From NCBI GenBank assembly GCA_024362935.1, contig JANCRA010000017.1, positions 20,882,501-20,946,500 on the forward strand: 64,000 nt of DNA, read 5' to 3'. This document shows, in pieces, positions 1 through 9,844 of this stretch. The stretch's first letter is position 1. Each line of letters opens with the position of its first letter. The translations under genes were made by a program, and so were the position numbers. The notes below the pieces were generated by a model, which saw only the letters and a list, made by a program, of their open reading frames with translations, searched no databases and was not told the DNA's origin. The DNA is from Setophaga petechia. Lineage: Eukaryota; Chordata; Aves; Passeriformes; Parulidae.

Positions 1-479
1 AAAGGCTTAAAGTGAGAGATGTTGCAATTATTTTTGAATCAAAGGGTGGCTATTGGCAATCCCTTTAAACATCCCCACTGTGCTGCAAAGGTCAATTGAA
101 CTGCAGGTCCCGGCTCCGGGCTGCAGCACAGCCGTGAGTTCCACACAGGCTGACAAGGAGAGCCCCAGCAATCCAGGGAGTTTGTATTTGGGGAACATCC
201 CTGTCCGGCCCCAGGGCCTGTCTCTGTGTGAGCAGAAGGGCTGGGAATGCCGGCGCAGACCGCCCTGCTTTCCTCCTTCTGCCCCTGGAGAAAAGCCGCG
301 GCTGCAGCTCCTGCCCGTCCGCAGCTCCTGCCCGTCCGCAGCTCCATCCCCTCCGCCCGGGAGCCGCCATCCCTCGGCATCCTCGAGCCTCTAAAAATAG
401 CGCGGGGAAACCCCCGAGATCAAAGAAACCCGGCCGAGATCAAAGCGCTCCCAGACACAGCGGCCGCGGCTCCGGAGCG
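1..479. other. Unique flank, CpG-rich from about 230
   Basis: No gene is recognised. The first 200 bases are ordinary single-copy sequence. From about 230 the DNA becomes GC-rich with several CpGs (for example near 455-478), and a 17-bp motif beginning GCAGCTCCTG is present twice at about 303-336. This segment leads directly into the first tandem array. Open frames across it on both strands run into the array and have no coding support. Confidence 0.6.
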
Positions 480-811
480 CCACAAACCGCACAGCACAGA
501 ACGGCACAGCCTGGCACAGCCTGGCACAGCCTGGCACAAACCGCACAGCACAGAACGGCACAGCCTGGCACAGCCTGGCACAGCCTGGCACAAACCGCAC
601 AGCACAGAACGGCACAGCCTGGCACAGCCTGGCACAAACCGCACAGCACAGAACGGCACAGCCTGGCACAGCCTGGCACAAACCGCACAGCACAGAACGG
701 CACAGCCTGGCACAGCCTGGCATACCCGGCACAGCCCGGCACAGCCTGGCACAAACCGCACAGCCTGGCACACCCGGCACAGCCTGGCATACCCGGCACA
801 GTGGGGACACG
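480..811. repeat. Minisatellite, 10-bp monomer in a 44/54-bp higher-order unit
   Basis: The monomer CACAGCCTGG is repeated two or three times and then interrupted by a 24-bp spacer starting CACAAACCGCACAGCACAGA. Five such higher-order units are visible, the first two with three monomers (54 bp) and the next three with two (44 bp). The distal end degenerates into ACCCGG variants. Open frames here on both strands are explained by the repeat. Confidence 0.95.
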
Positions 812-1042
812 AGGGGACAGCAGGAGAGGAGGATGAGGAGGAGAGGAGGCTCCCTCCTGCCCGGCCCTGCCCTGGGCTCCACGGGAACGCGGGGCAGCCC
901 CGGGGCGCGGCTGGGGCCGGGGTTCCAGCACCAGCGGGGAGGATTGCCTGCTCCGGGGGATGCTCCGGGGGATGCTCCCCTTCTCCGGCTCCACAGCCCC
1001 GGGCAGGGCAGGGCAGGGCAGGAGGGACACGGGCAGAGCACG

Positions 1043-1260
1043 GGCACAGCCTCATGGCACAGCCTCGGGGCACATCCTCAGGGCACACCCTCATGGCACA
1101 GCCTCATGGCACACCCTCGGGGCACACCCTCGGGGCACACCCTCATGGCACAGCCTCAGGGCACACCCTCGGGGCACACCCTCAGGGCACACCCTCATGG
1201 CACAGCCTCATGGCACAGCCTCATGGCACAGCCTCATGGCACAGCCTCGGGGCACAGCCC
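1043..1260. repeat. Minisatellite, 13-bp unit, about 17 copies
   Basis: The unit is GGCACAGCCTCAT with variable positions (CAGCC/CACCC, CAT/CGG/CAG). Because 13 is not a multiple of three, all frames read through the same peptide pattern, which explains the overlapping open frames. About 230 bp of GC-rich, CpG-containing sequence separates it from the previous array. Confidence 0.95.
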
Positions 1261-1748
1261 CAGCCCCGGCGGAGCAGCGCCCGACCCCCAAGCCGTGCCG
1301 GAGGGGCCGAGATGCCGAGAGCAGGGAACCAGAAACGGGGGCGAGCCCTGCCCCGGGACCCTCCCTGCTGCAGGAGGGGTGCAGAGCCTTCCCCCCCGGA
1401 GACCCCCAAAACCCCGTCATGGCTCCCCCATGGCCGCTGCCCCGCCGAGCTGCACACCAACGCTGAGTCAGGCATTGAGGGGAGCTGAACCTGTGCTTTT
1501 TAACACAAACCTCAGGGCGATTCGGCAATTGACACAATAGAACCTGATACTGGGATAAGCCCCAAGAATATTCCTGCTTTTTCTTTCTTTGACATAAAAA
1601 ATATTTATTATTAACAAAGTTCTGCAGAAGGAAAGAATTAATTGTAGTAAGACAGAGCAGAGCAGCAGCCTTTCCTTCTCACATTAAAAAGTAAAAACAT
1701 CATTTTTAGCCAGTTCCACGATTCCTGAGCACTCAGGGGCAGCATTAC
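1261..1748. other. Unique DNA, no gene seen
   Basis: GC-rich to about 1490, then AT-rich with a short pyrimidine tract near 1580-1590. No repeat family is recognised. Its right edge is the putative 5' splice site of the candidate minus-strand exon at 1749-1957. Confidence 0.5.
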
Positions 1749-1957
1749 CTGGAGGTCTGGTCTGCAATTCCCACAAACTGAAGCTCAGGGCTCCCTGTCC
1801 TGAGGCCCAGCACAGGCACCTCCTGCAGCTGTGGCTCGGGCATGGGCAGTGGCACCATGGGCTGTGCCCAGGCCTGGCAGCATTTCCTCCTGGCAGGGCC
1901 AGCCTGGGCTCCAGGCTCAGCTCCTGCCAGAACAGCCTCCAGCAGCTGGGCTGGGCA
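1749..1957 (-). other. Candidate internal exon (209 bp), unknown protein
   Basis: Read on the minus strand, a pyrimidine-rich tract (TGTC repeats) ending CCTTACAG precedes 209 bp that end in CTCCAG before GTAATG. The first frame is open for 69 codons plus two bases and begins CPAQLLEAVLAGAEPG; a second frame is also open, so the frame is not decided. The peptide matches no family I know. GC-rich DNA gives such open segments by chance, so this needs transcript or conservation support. It is the longest splice-bounded open segment of the set. Confidence 0.25.
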
Positions 1958-1964
1958 CTGTAAG

Positions 1965-1988
1965 GACAGACAGACAGACAGACAGACA
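1965..1988. repeat. (GACA)6 microsatellite
   Basis: Six GACA tetramers. On the minus strand this forms the TGTC-rich pyrimidine tract of the 3' splice signal proposed for 1749-1957, so length variation could alter that site if it is used. Confidence 0.95.
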
Positions 1989-2117
1989 CAATCTTTGTCA
2001 TTAATGACTTACACGGGTCTCTATTGATTTTTTGACTGTCAAATACAATTACTGGGATAGTTCATCATAAAGCTGAAATAAGAACTACCTGAGATTCTCT
2101 AGTTTTGCCAACACATA

Positions 2118-2176
2118 AAATAGAGAATGACCTAAACTGGAAGGGACCCACAAGGATCACTGAGTCCAAAACCTTT
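2118..2176 (-). mobile_element. CR1 LINE 3'-end fragment, short and diverged
   Basis: The plus strand carries GAATGACCTAAACTGGAAGG followed by GACCCACAAGGATCACTGAG and TCC, which is the reverse complement of the conserved 3' tail of avian CR1 retrotransposons. Only the last 60 or so bases are recognisable, so the copy is severely 5' truncated. It lies within 1989-2770, otherwise unique DNA with a 13-base T run at 2226-2238. Confidence 0.75.
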
Positions 2177-2770
2177 CAGCTGGGCAAAACATTCAGTGTC
2201 TGCTTATCAAATATACCTCTTTTGGTTTTTTTTTTTTTGGCTGATTTACATCCTGAAATTCCACTATGCATAAAGACAAGAAGTTATTTCCCAGCTGACA
2301 GTAAAACAGTGCAGCCAAGAGCTGTCCTTGCAAACCCCTCAGACGCTGACTGTGCTGATTGCTGAGCCCAGCTCTGTGTGTCCCTCCAGCCTCACCCACC
2401 GAGGAGCCCAGGGCAGCCCCAGCAGCCCTTCTCACACATCCCTGGGCCTGGGGCTCTCCCATGCCCACCCAGCTGCTCTCCCCTGCCCAGTGTCCCCAAG
2501 AAATGCATTTTATCGGCATGGTTTCAATGTTTCCCTTTCACAAGGAGTGGAAAGCAAATATTCATGAGTGGTTTGCAGTATTCCCTCAAATGGCTGCAAG
2601 CCAGTGCTCCCAACACACTCAGAGACCCCAACACCTCCAAAAGGATTTGTTTCTGCATCAAAACACCAGCACCATCCCAGATTTCTGTTTTTCCCAGACA
2701 CCTGAGGAACACAGTGTTTTGTTGAGAGAGATGCCATGCACTGGAAGAACATTGCAGTGTAGTGGCAGGG

Positions 2771-3151
2771 CACTGCAATGCCCAGCACCTGGGCAGGGCC
2801 CTGCAATGCCCAGCACCTGGGCAGGGCCCTGCAATGCCCAGCACCTGGGCAGGGCCCTGCAATGCCCAGCACCTGGGCAGGGCACGGCAATGCCCAGCAC
2901 CTGGGCAGGGCCCTGCAATGCCCAGCACCTGGGCAGAGCACTGCAATGCCCAGCACCTGGGCAGGGCACGGCAATGCCCAGCACCTGGGCAGGGCACTGC
3001 AATGCCCAGCACCTGGGCAGGGCACGGCAATGCCCAGCACCTGGGCAGGGCCCTGCAATGCCCAGCACCTGGGCAGAGCCCTGCAATGCCCAGCACCTGG
3101 GCAGGGCCCTGCAATGCCCAGCACCTGGGCAGAGCCCTGCAATGCCCAGCA
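2771..3151. repeat. Minisatellite, 28-bp unit, about 13.6 copies
   Basis: Units start at 2771, 2799, 2827 and so on, containing CTGCAATGCCCAGCACCTGG followed by GCAGGG. Variation is mostly single-base (CCCTG/CACTG/CACGG, CAGGGC/CAGAGC). The period of 28 is not a multiple of three, so the long open frames on both strands are repeat artefacts. Confidence 0.97.
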
Positions 3152-3170
3152 CCCTGCAGCCTGCCAGGGA

Positions 3171-3670
3171 CACTCACCTGTAACACCATTCACAGGCCAG
3201 GGGCTCTCACACAGCACAGCACACTCACCTGTAACACCATTCACAGGCCAGAGGCTCTCACAGAGCAGGGACACTCACCTGTAACACCATTCACAGGCCA
3301 GGGGCTCTCACACAGCACAGCACACTCACCTGTAACACCATTCACAGGCCAGAGGCTCTCACAGAGCACAGCACACTCACCTGTAACACCATTCACAGGC
3401 CAGAGGCTCTCACAGAGCACAGCACACTCACCTGTAACACCATTCACAGGCCAGAGGCTCTCACAGAGCACAGCACACTCACCTGTAACACCATTCACAG
3501 GCCAGGGGCTCTCACAGAGCACAGGACACTCACCTGTAACACCATTCACAGGCCAGGGGCTCTCACAGAGCAGGTACACTCACCTGTAACACCATTCACA
3601 GGCCAGAGGCTCTCACAGAGCACAGCACACTCACCTGTAACACCATTCACAGGCCAGAGGCTCTCACAGA
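3171..3670 (-). repeat. Minisatellite, 51-bp unit, ten copies, each with a 5' splice site
   Basis: Unit starts fall at 3171, 3222, 3272, 3323 and on to about 3628, so the period is 51 bp with one 50-bp copy. On the minus strand every unit contains GTTACAG followed by GTGAGTG, a full match to the CAG|GTRAGT donor consensus. The 51-bp unit (17 codons) is stop-free in one minus frame. The array lies directly downstream of the candidate exon at 3635-3772, whose donor is its first unit. Confidence 0.95.
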
Positions 3671-3772
3671 CAGGAAATGGCAGCAGCCAGCAGGACACAG
3701 GTCTGAGCTGCAATGCCAGGCTGCCAGTGCCATCCTGCCCCGGGCAGGCAAAGCTGCAGCTCAGGGCAGGGT
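3635..3772 (-). other. Candidate exon (138 bp) feeding the splice-donor array
   Basis: On the minus strand, CACTCCCTGCTCCCCCAG is a strong 3' splice signal. It is followed by 138 bp ending GTGTTACAG before GTGAGTGT, a perfect 5' splice site. One frame is open: two bases, 45 codons from PALSCSFACPGQ to WPVNGVT, one base. The terminal part is the first unit of the 51-bp array. The peptide is not recognised. Its phase joins to one reading of 4255-4320 but not to 1749-1957. Confidence 0.25.
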
Positions 3773-3957
3773 CTGGGGGAGCAGGGAGTGCCCGAGGAGC
3801 AAACACTGCTCAAGATCCCTGCCCTGGCTCATGGAGCCTGGGGAGAGGCAGAGGCTGAGCCAAAGGAGGGGCACGGGGCAGCTCTGAGCCCTCCTGCCCC
3901 AGACTCACTCTCACATTGCCTTTTGTAGTTGAACATATTTCTGTACAGATTCCTTAC

Positions 3958-3998
3958 CTGCCTGTTTGGGATAGCTGAGAGATCATATTAGGAAAACC
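3958..3998 (-). other. Candidate small exon (41 bp)
   Basis: On the minus strand, ATTTACTTACAG precedes 41 bp ending AGGCAG before GTAAGGAATC, so both splice signals are good. Only one frame is open, reading GFPNMISQLSQTG plus two bases. Its phase is compatible with the frame-0 reading of 4255-4320. It is very short, so chance is a real explanation. Confidence 0.2.
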
Positions 3999-4254
3999 CT
4001 GTAAGTAAATATTTTCTCCTATACAATTTTCACAGCAATGAGGCAGACAGTCCAAGTAATTAAATGAAAATGTGGAGTTTATTTTTAGGCCGCCTGAGCT
4101 GGTACTGGTCTGCAATTAGAACATCAGTGAAGAGCTGTGGGAAGGGCTGGTGACTGAGTCACTGTTTAAAAGGGATGGAGAAAGTTTAGGCTTCTTTTTT
4201 GTTTTTTTATTTTTCCCCTGATCCTTCTCTATTAGCCCTGCAAATGCCACCTAC

Positions 4255-4320
4255 CTTCACAGCTGTGGCAGTGAGATTTTGGCACGTCCCAGAGCAGACC
4301 TTGGGGGCACTGGTGCCAAA
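4255..4320 (-). other. Candidate small exon (66 bp)
   Basis: On the minus strand, AATTGAAATGCAG precedes 66 bp ending GCTGTGAAG before GTAGGTGG. The donor is good and the acceptor tract only moderate. Two frames are open: frame 0 reads FGTSAPKVCSGTCQNLTATA then VK, and the other contains WHQCPQGLLWDV. Neither is recognised. It lies in otherwise unique DNA between 3999 and 4489. Confidence 0.18.
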
Positions 4321-4489
4321 CTGCATTTCAATTGCAAGGAGTGTGTGCAAACGAGCTGTAATTGAGAATGTCAGAGACTCCCAGCTGGTTTAAATAAAAA
4401 CATCACTGCCGGGGAGCTCAGCAATCCCTCAGCTGCCATCAAGCCTGGCAGTGTGGCACAGGCTCCTGCACCAGCTGCAATCACAGGGC

Positions 4490-4752
4490 AGGCAGGGCCA
4501 GCAGCCCCCAGGCAGTGCCAGCAGCCCCCAGGCTGTGCCAGCAGCCCCCCAGCAGCCCCCAGCAGCCCCCCAGCAGCCCCCAGGCAGTGCCAGCAGCCCC
4601 CAGGAGCCCCCAGGAGCCCCCAGGCTGTGCCAGCAGCCCCCAGGCTGTGCCAGCAGCCCCCAGCAGCCCCCAGCAGCCCCCAGGCAGTGCCAGCAGCCCC
4701 CAGGAGCCCCCAGGAGCCCCCAGGCTGGGCCAGCAGCCCCCAGGAACTCCCC
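4490..4752. repeat. Minisatellite, irregular CAGCAGCCCCC-type units
   Basis: Short modules CCAGCAGCCCCCAGGC, AGTGC/TGTGC and CAGGAGCCCC are shuffled, giving local periods of about 10, 15 and 20 bp. The plus strand is C-rich, and the complement has GGGGGCTGCTGG runs. Frames of 100-200 codons through this interval are repeat artefacts. Confidence 0.93.
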
Positions 4753-5625
4753 AGGTGCTGGGGGGAGCAGGGCACAGGAGGGAAGCTCTGCCTGGCTGCT
4801 CCACAGGGATTTGTGGGGATCTCTGAGCTCTCCTGGCCTGCAGAGGGGCACGGGGGGCACACAGGCTTTCCCTGTGCCTGCAGAGCAAGGGTGAGCCAGC
4901 CAAGGCAGAGCAGCCCTGCACTGCCATAGCAGGGAGTGGAGGAATGCTCTGTCTTCTTGTTCAATATTCTTGTTTATTGCTAAAATTCATTATGTTACCT
5001 TTCATAAATCAGATGCTAAAGATTTGGGGGAAATCGATGCTAATAAGAACTAAACTACGCAAACATTTAACTGGAGCAAAGAAGTATTTTTGCCTTTGAT
5101 TAAGTCATTACCAACTCCCCTGCAGTATCAAATATTTCTCTTTTAAATTGCTCATGAACAGTAGTGTTCCTTGAAGTGCATGGACAAAAAACATTCCTCC
5201 CTCAACAAAGGAAAAACAATTCATAATGCACCTTTGTGATTGCACTTTTGTTTGCTTTTGTAGATTATGAGAGCAGGATTGCTCCTTTGCTAAACTGTGC
5301 CTGGGACAGAGCAGCAGAGCACAGCAGAGCAGGGAATCGACAGCAGCCTTGGGAGGCAGGACTGGGCAAGAGAAAAGCCCTTTGGTGAGTGTCCTCGTGA
5401 GAGCTCAGGATCAAATGCACCCCAACCATTCCTCCGTCACCTTATCTGCATTAAAACAAAGAAGAAAAAACCCAAAACCCAAGACCAAACGAAAATAAAA
5501 CCTGAAGAAAGCCGAGCTTTGCACCCTGAGCCTGGCAGCTCCAATGGTGCTGTCCCTGTGTGACCCTGCAGACAAACCAGGCTGCCCAGAGCCGTGAGCA
5601 GAGCCAGGACAGCCATGAGGGCCCG
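4753..5625. other. Unique DNA, no gene seen
   Basis: A GC-rich beginning is followed by AT-rich sequence (4950-5280). On the minus strand, CTTTTCTCTTGCCCAG at about 5364-5380 resembles a 3' splice site, but no matching donor follows. On the plus strand, CCTTTG before GTGAGTG near 5385 resembles a donor without an exon. Nothing else is supported. Confidence 0.5.
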
Positions 5626-6244
5626 GCTGTGCCCCTGCTGTGCCCCGGCTGTGCCCCGGCTGTGCCCCGGCTGTGCCCCAACTGTGCCCCGGCTGTGCCC
5701 CGGCTGTGCCTCAGCTGTGCCCCAACTGTGCCCCGGCTGTGCCCCAACTGTGCCCCGGCTGTGCCCCAACTGTGCCCCGGCTGTGCCTCACCTGTGCCCC
5801 GGCTGTGCCCCGGCTGTGCCCCGGCTGTGCCCCGGCTGTGCCCAAGCCGTGCCCCGGCTGTGCCTCACCTGTGCCCTGGCTGTGCCCTGGCTGTGCCCCG
5901 GCTGTGCCCCGGCTGTGCCCCGGCTGTGCCCCAACTGTGCCCCGGCTGTGCCCCGGCTGTGCCCCGGCTGTGCCCCAACTGTGCCCCGGCTGTGCCTCAC
6001 CTGTGCCCCAACTGTGCCCCAACTGTGCCCCAACTGTGCCCCGGCTGTGCCCCAACTGTGCCCCGGCTGTGCCCCGGCTGTGCCTCACCTGTGCCCCGGC
6101 TGTGCCCCGGCTGTGCCCTGGCTGTGCCCCGGCTGTGCCCAAGCTGTGCCCCGGCTGTGCCTCACCTGTGCCCCAACTGTGCCCCAACTGTGCCCCGGCT
6201 GTGTCCCGGCTGTGTCCCGGCTGTGCCCCGGCTGTGCTCCAGCT
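5626..6244. repeat. Minisatellite, 11-bp unit, about 56 copies
   Basis: The unit is CTGTGCCCCGG with variants ending CCAA, CTCAC and CTGG. As 11 is coprime to three, every frame cycles through the same 11-residue pattern (such as PRLCPGCAPAV). This yields three overlapping plus-strand frames of over 400 codons and several on the minus strand. These are not genes. Confidence 0.97.
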
Positions 6245-6281
6245 GCCCTCGAGTGTGGGGGCAGCCCAGGGACAGGGGACA

Positions 6282-6300
6282 CTGCTGCTGCTGCTGCTGC
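6282..6300. repeat. (CTG)6 microsatellite
   Basis: Six CTG triplets plus one base, immediately before the 6381-6690 array. Confidence 0.95.
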
Positions 6301-6380
6301 CCCTGTCCCCAGTGTCCCCTCTGTGCCTCCTGCTGCTCTCACAGAGGCTGCGACAGGAGCGGGCAGGGTGCCCGGGGCTC

Positions 6381-6690
6381 TGCAGCCCCTCCAGGCCTTG
6401 GGGCAGGGTTTGTCCTGGCTCCCTGCAGCCCCTCCAGGCCTTGGTGCAGGGTTTGTCCCAGTCCTGGCTCCCTGCAGCCCCTCCAGGCCTTGGGGCAGGG
6501 TTTGTCCCAGTCCTGGCTCCCTGCAGCCCCTCCAGGCCTTGGGGCAGGGTTTGTCCTGGCTCCCTGCAGCCCCTCCAGGCTCCTGGGGCAGGGTTTGTGC
6601 CAGTCCTGGCTCTGCAGCCCCTCCAGGCCTTGGTGCAGGGTTTGTCCCAGTCCTGGCTCCCTGCAGCCCCTCCAGGTCCCCCTGCTCGCC
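6381..6690. repeat. Minisatellite, 43/49-bp unit, about 6.5 copies
   Basis: Units beginning TGCAGCCCCTCCAGGCCTTG start at 6381, 6424, 6473 and 6522. The 43- and 49-bp forms differ by the presence of CCCAGT before CCTGGCTC. The last units decay around 6676-6690. Confidence 0.93.
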
Positions 6691-6794
6691 CTGCAGAGCT
6701 GCAGCTGCCCCAGGGCTGCTCCTGCCCTGCTCAGACAGACGTGCAGAGCTCCCGAGGGCAAACTGCAGAGCAGGGTTATCAGCATCATCTTCAC

Positions 6795-6826
6795 CTAACT
6801 GTGATTCCTGAGTGTACTGATCTCCA
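6795..6826 (-). other. Candidate micro-exon (32 bp)
   Basis: On the minus strand, TTTATTTTTAAAG precedes 32 bp ending CAGTTAG before GTGAAGAT. One frame reads GDQYTQESQL and follows in phase from 7126-7170. Its small size makes it weak on its own. Confidence 0.13.
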
Positions 6827-6902
6827 CTTTAAAAATAAACCCCGGGATCAAAATAGAATTTGGCAACTAGTTTTAGCTTTTAAAAATGATATTTTAAAAT
6901 GT

Positions 6903-6926
6903 GGGGGGGGGGGGGGGGGGGGGGGA
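6903..6926 (+). repeat. Homopolymer run of 24 G
   Basis: Twenty-four consecutive G, preceded by AT-rich sequence. It is long enough for intramolecular G-quadruplex formation and prone to sequencing or replication length error, so the exact length is uncertain. Confidence 0.95.
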
Positions 6927-7125
6927 AGCTGTGAAAGCTTTATTTTCCTTTCTGAGAAAAGAACTCCAATGACAGGAGATGTTGAAGAGCAGTGAGCAGC
7001 CCATGAACACTCCAGTGGTGAGGCTGTGCCTGCACACACAGGACGCTGCTGCCATCCTATTCCAGGAGGAATTGTAATCAAAGGAAGTGGGGGAAAAAAC
7101 CCCCACTGACACCAAAATTGGTTAC

Positions 7126-7170
7126 CTAGTCCTAAGAGCAGACAGACTTCTATTATGAACACCAATATGC
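7126..7170 (-). other. Candidate small exon (45 bp)
   Basis: On the minus strand, ATTTTTGATTTTCATAG is a good 3' splice signal and GGACTAG before GTAACC is an acceptable donor. The frame HIGVHNRSLSALRT is open and continues in phase from 7610-7660. An alternative frame reading ILVFIIEVCLLLGL is also open. Not recognised. Confidence 0.18.
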
Positions 7171-7609
7171 CTATGAAAATCAAAAATAATATGCAAAATA
7201 ATACATGTTCTTTTACTACAGAAAAATCTCCCTTAACTCTCAACACAGAGAGCTCCAGCTGCACTGCTCAGCCAGTACATGTCCTGAAATACTGCAGTGA
7301 TGGCACTCCCAGTCCTCTGTTCTAAACACCTACACAAAATATTGCAGCTATAATGAGCCAGAGAAAAAACTGTGATTCAAAAAAACCACCAAAATCTATG
7401 TCCTCTCTCTTAGGAATGCAGTACATGATCAGAAGTTATGCCTACAACGTTGATCAAATAAGTGAACGTATATTGGAATGATTTTTTTTTTTAAGTTTCT
7501 AATTACAGATATTTCCTTACAAGAAACTATTTAATCGTTTTACCTCTCACACATCTGCTAAGTTGGCAATGCAGTCCAAACAGAAATCTCTGTGCTGTAG
7601 CTCAGTTAC

Positions 7610-7660
7610 CTGGTTTTAATGAGTTTCTGGAGGAACGGGGATGGGTTTTGCTGCCAGCCA
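7610..7660 (-). other. Candidate exon (51 bp)
   Basis: On the minus strand, CTGATTTCCCCACTGTGAACAG precedes 51 bp ending AAAACCAG before GTAACTGAG. One frame reads GWQQNPSPFLQKLIKT with one base before and two after, in phase with both 8005-8086 and 7126-7170. Another frame (AGSKTHPRSSRNSLKP) is open too. Unknown product. Confidence 0.2.
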
Positions 7661-8004
7661 CTGTTCACAGTGGGGAAATCAGGCTGAGGCCTGGGCTGTC
7701 CCTGCTGCTCTGGGGAACAGGGCAGGCGGGGAAGGAAAGGCAGCTCTGAGATCCAGACCCACTTTCTCAGCTGAGCTAACTGAAAACTTCTGTATTAGAG
7801 AGCAGGAGCGTGCAGCAAAGGGCTCTGCTGAGCATGAAAGGAAACAACGTGCTCTCTTCAGAACAGAATAAAAGCCAGAGATCCCTTTCAACCCATGGGA
7901 TGCTTTGATCCGAAGGAATTAAAGAATTAAACTGTAGGTAACTACTGGTGAGGGAGGAGACCCACTGCACTGCCAGTGTTCAGGACAAAGTGCCCAGCTC
8001 TTAC

Positions 8005-8086
8005 CAGCCCAAATCTGGCACAGACCGTGGGTGGCTGCCCCAGTCACACCACACCATGACAGCCTTCACAATAGCACTGACCCTCT
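8005..8086 (-). other. Candidate exon (82 bp)
   Basis: On the minus strand, ACATTTTATTTTCAAG precedes 82 bp ending TTGGGCTG before GTAAGAGC. Only one of three frames is open, reading RVSAIVKAVMVWCDWGSHPR then SVPDLG. It needs one base from the previous exon and leaves two, fitting 9845-9958 upstream and 7610-7660 downstream. The peptide is more protein-like than most candidates here, but no family assignment holds. Confidence 0.25.
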
Positions 8087-9844
8087 CTTGAAAATAAAAT
8101 GTCTCAAAACTATTTTGGGGGCCTTGAAAAGCCACAGGAAGATTTCTGCCCGTCCCTCTGCAGGTGCAGCAGCAGCAGCTCTGCAGCAGGGCTGAGGCAC
8201 TGCCAGCCTCAGAACACCAACGGGGTCCCTTCATATCCTCACACATTAATGGTCCCTTTACAATCAGCTGAAAAGTGTTAAAAAAGGATCCAGAGCAGCT
8301 CAGGATGGGACATGATCAGTCTGATCTGTGTAACTCCACTTGAACAAGAACTCATCCTTGTGAGGATGAGATGCACAGACTATCTCAAAATCTAATCAAG
8401 AGAAACAAAATTGCTTAATCAGTGGTGAATTTTCAATCAAAAATCAGGGTTTCCCTTAGTCAATGACATTTTTGCATTGAAATCACAACCACACTTTAAT
8501 GGAGACTTTTTACTTCCCTCTTTCAAAGGCTCATACTTAAGCAGAAGCTTATCTTTAAAAAATGGGAAAAGAAATCAACAAGACTCAGTAATTATGAGAG
8601 AATTGCAGGCTTCCATTTCACATCTCTGACAGGAAATAGAAGACTAAAGATGAAATTAACAGAAAAATTTCCCAAGCTCAATAGTCATTGATAATTATAT
8701 CTAATAGAGAGGGTTATCCACGATTTTTGTGCAACATCAATAAACTGGAAAGTCATTAGAGAGAAGAGACTTGAGATAATCAGCTAAAAGCCTTTAGCTG
8801 GGTTTTGAAAGAGGAGAAAGCATGTTAATTTTTTGAACCCCCAGATGAACTTTGGAGTCCTGTCCTCCCAGTGAAAGCTGCAAAATGAAATCCTGCACGA
8901 CAGGACCCAGCTGTGGGAGCTGACAGCCCTGACTGGGTGTTTGTTTGTTTGGGCCCTGCCAGGGCTGGGTGAGGCACCTCCCTGGCACAGGACGGTGCCC
9001 CCAGCCCAGCCCAGCCCAGCCTGCAGGAGGAGGAGCAGAGCTGGCAAACCCCAGCAGCCCCACTCAGCCAGTCCAGTGTGCTGGAAGGGCAGGATTTGGC
9101 TAACAGGGAACTCCAGAGCTGCTCAGTGCTGTCCACTGCGGAGGCAAATCCACATTTACTGCTGCTTAAGTCACCTTTCATTAAGGACCCCAATTAGCTG
9201 ATTTGTGAGAACGATTACAGCACAGCTGCTGAAATCAATGAGCACACTGCAAAGCAGACAGATTGTATTTTCTCACCCAGCTTCCATTTACAGAGGCCAA
9301 ATGAGGCCATCACTGGCAAATCTTATAAACCCTCAGAGCTCCATGGTTAGAACCCAGTTAGAAGCTAAAATTCTTCCCTTCATTTTGCCTCTTGCCTTGC
9401 CAGGACAAGACTGTGCTATGTTTCTTTGCATCTTATAAAGGGCTGCCATAGAATGAAGTGGGTGTAGGAGATTCTGGTTAAACCCATTCATCTCAGATGA
9501 GATGGAACAGAATCAAAATCAAATCCTGGGGATAACAGGATGTGGAAGGTAATGCACATCAGGATCCCTACACAGCAGCCTGAAAAGTCTAAAGTCAGAC
9601 CTGTAAGTGCCCACTGCTGTAAGGTTTAATCCATTCCAGCCAGGAGAAGAAGAGCAAGGAAACCATGGGCAAACTGAACAAGACCTCGAGACCTTCCTCA
9701 TCACCCTCACACCAGGATCTGTACAGGGTAGCACATGACTTTCCCTGACTGCCTTTAATTCTCTATTTACATGTGAGGCACTGTAGTTGTAAATAGAATT
9801 CCTGCCATGTTCTGTAACAATTCCAGACAGCATTTGGGGGTTAC

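Noticed and set aside
3635..3998. Direct joining of 3958-3998 to 3635-3772 and of 3635-3772 to 1749-1957 as consecutive exons
   Set aside because: Phases conflict: joining 3958-3998 to 3635-3772 runs into a stop, and 3635-3772 leaves one base while 1749-1957 has a stop in the frame then required. At least one of these is not an exon of the same transcript.
5560..6995. Cysteine-rich frames of 405-451 codons
   Set aside because: Three overlapping frames with the same cycle over an 11-bp minisatellite; not metallothionein- or keratin-like.
8005..8086. Resemblance of VKAVMVWCDW to a tryptophan-containing stretch of the EST1/SMG6 family
   Set aside because: Only about eight residues look alike, and the flanking residues do not follow that family; too short to name a gene.
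9175..9228. Exon-like 54-bp segment (minus; SCAVIVLTNQLIGVLNE)
   Set aside because: Splice signals are good, but the only open frame cannot join the neighbouring candidates 9845-9958 and 8005-8086, which fit each other directly. It also shows how easily chance exons arise here.
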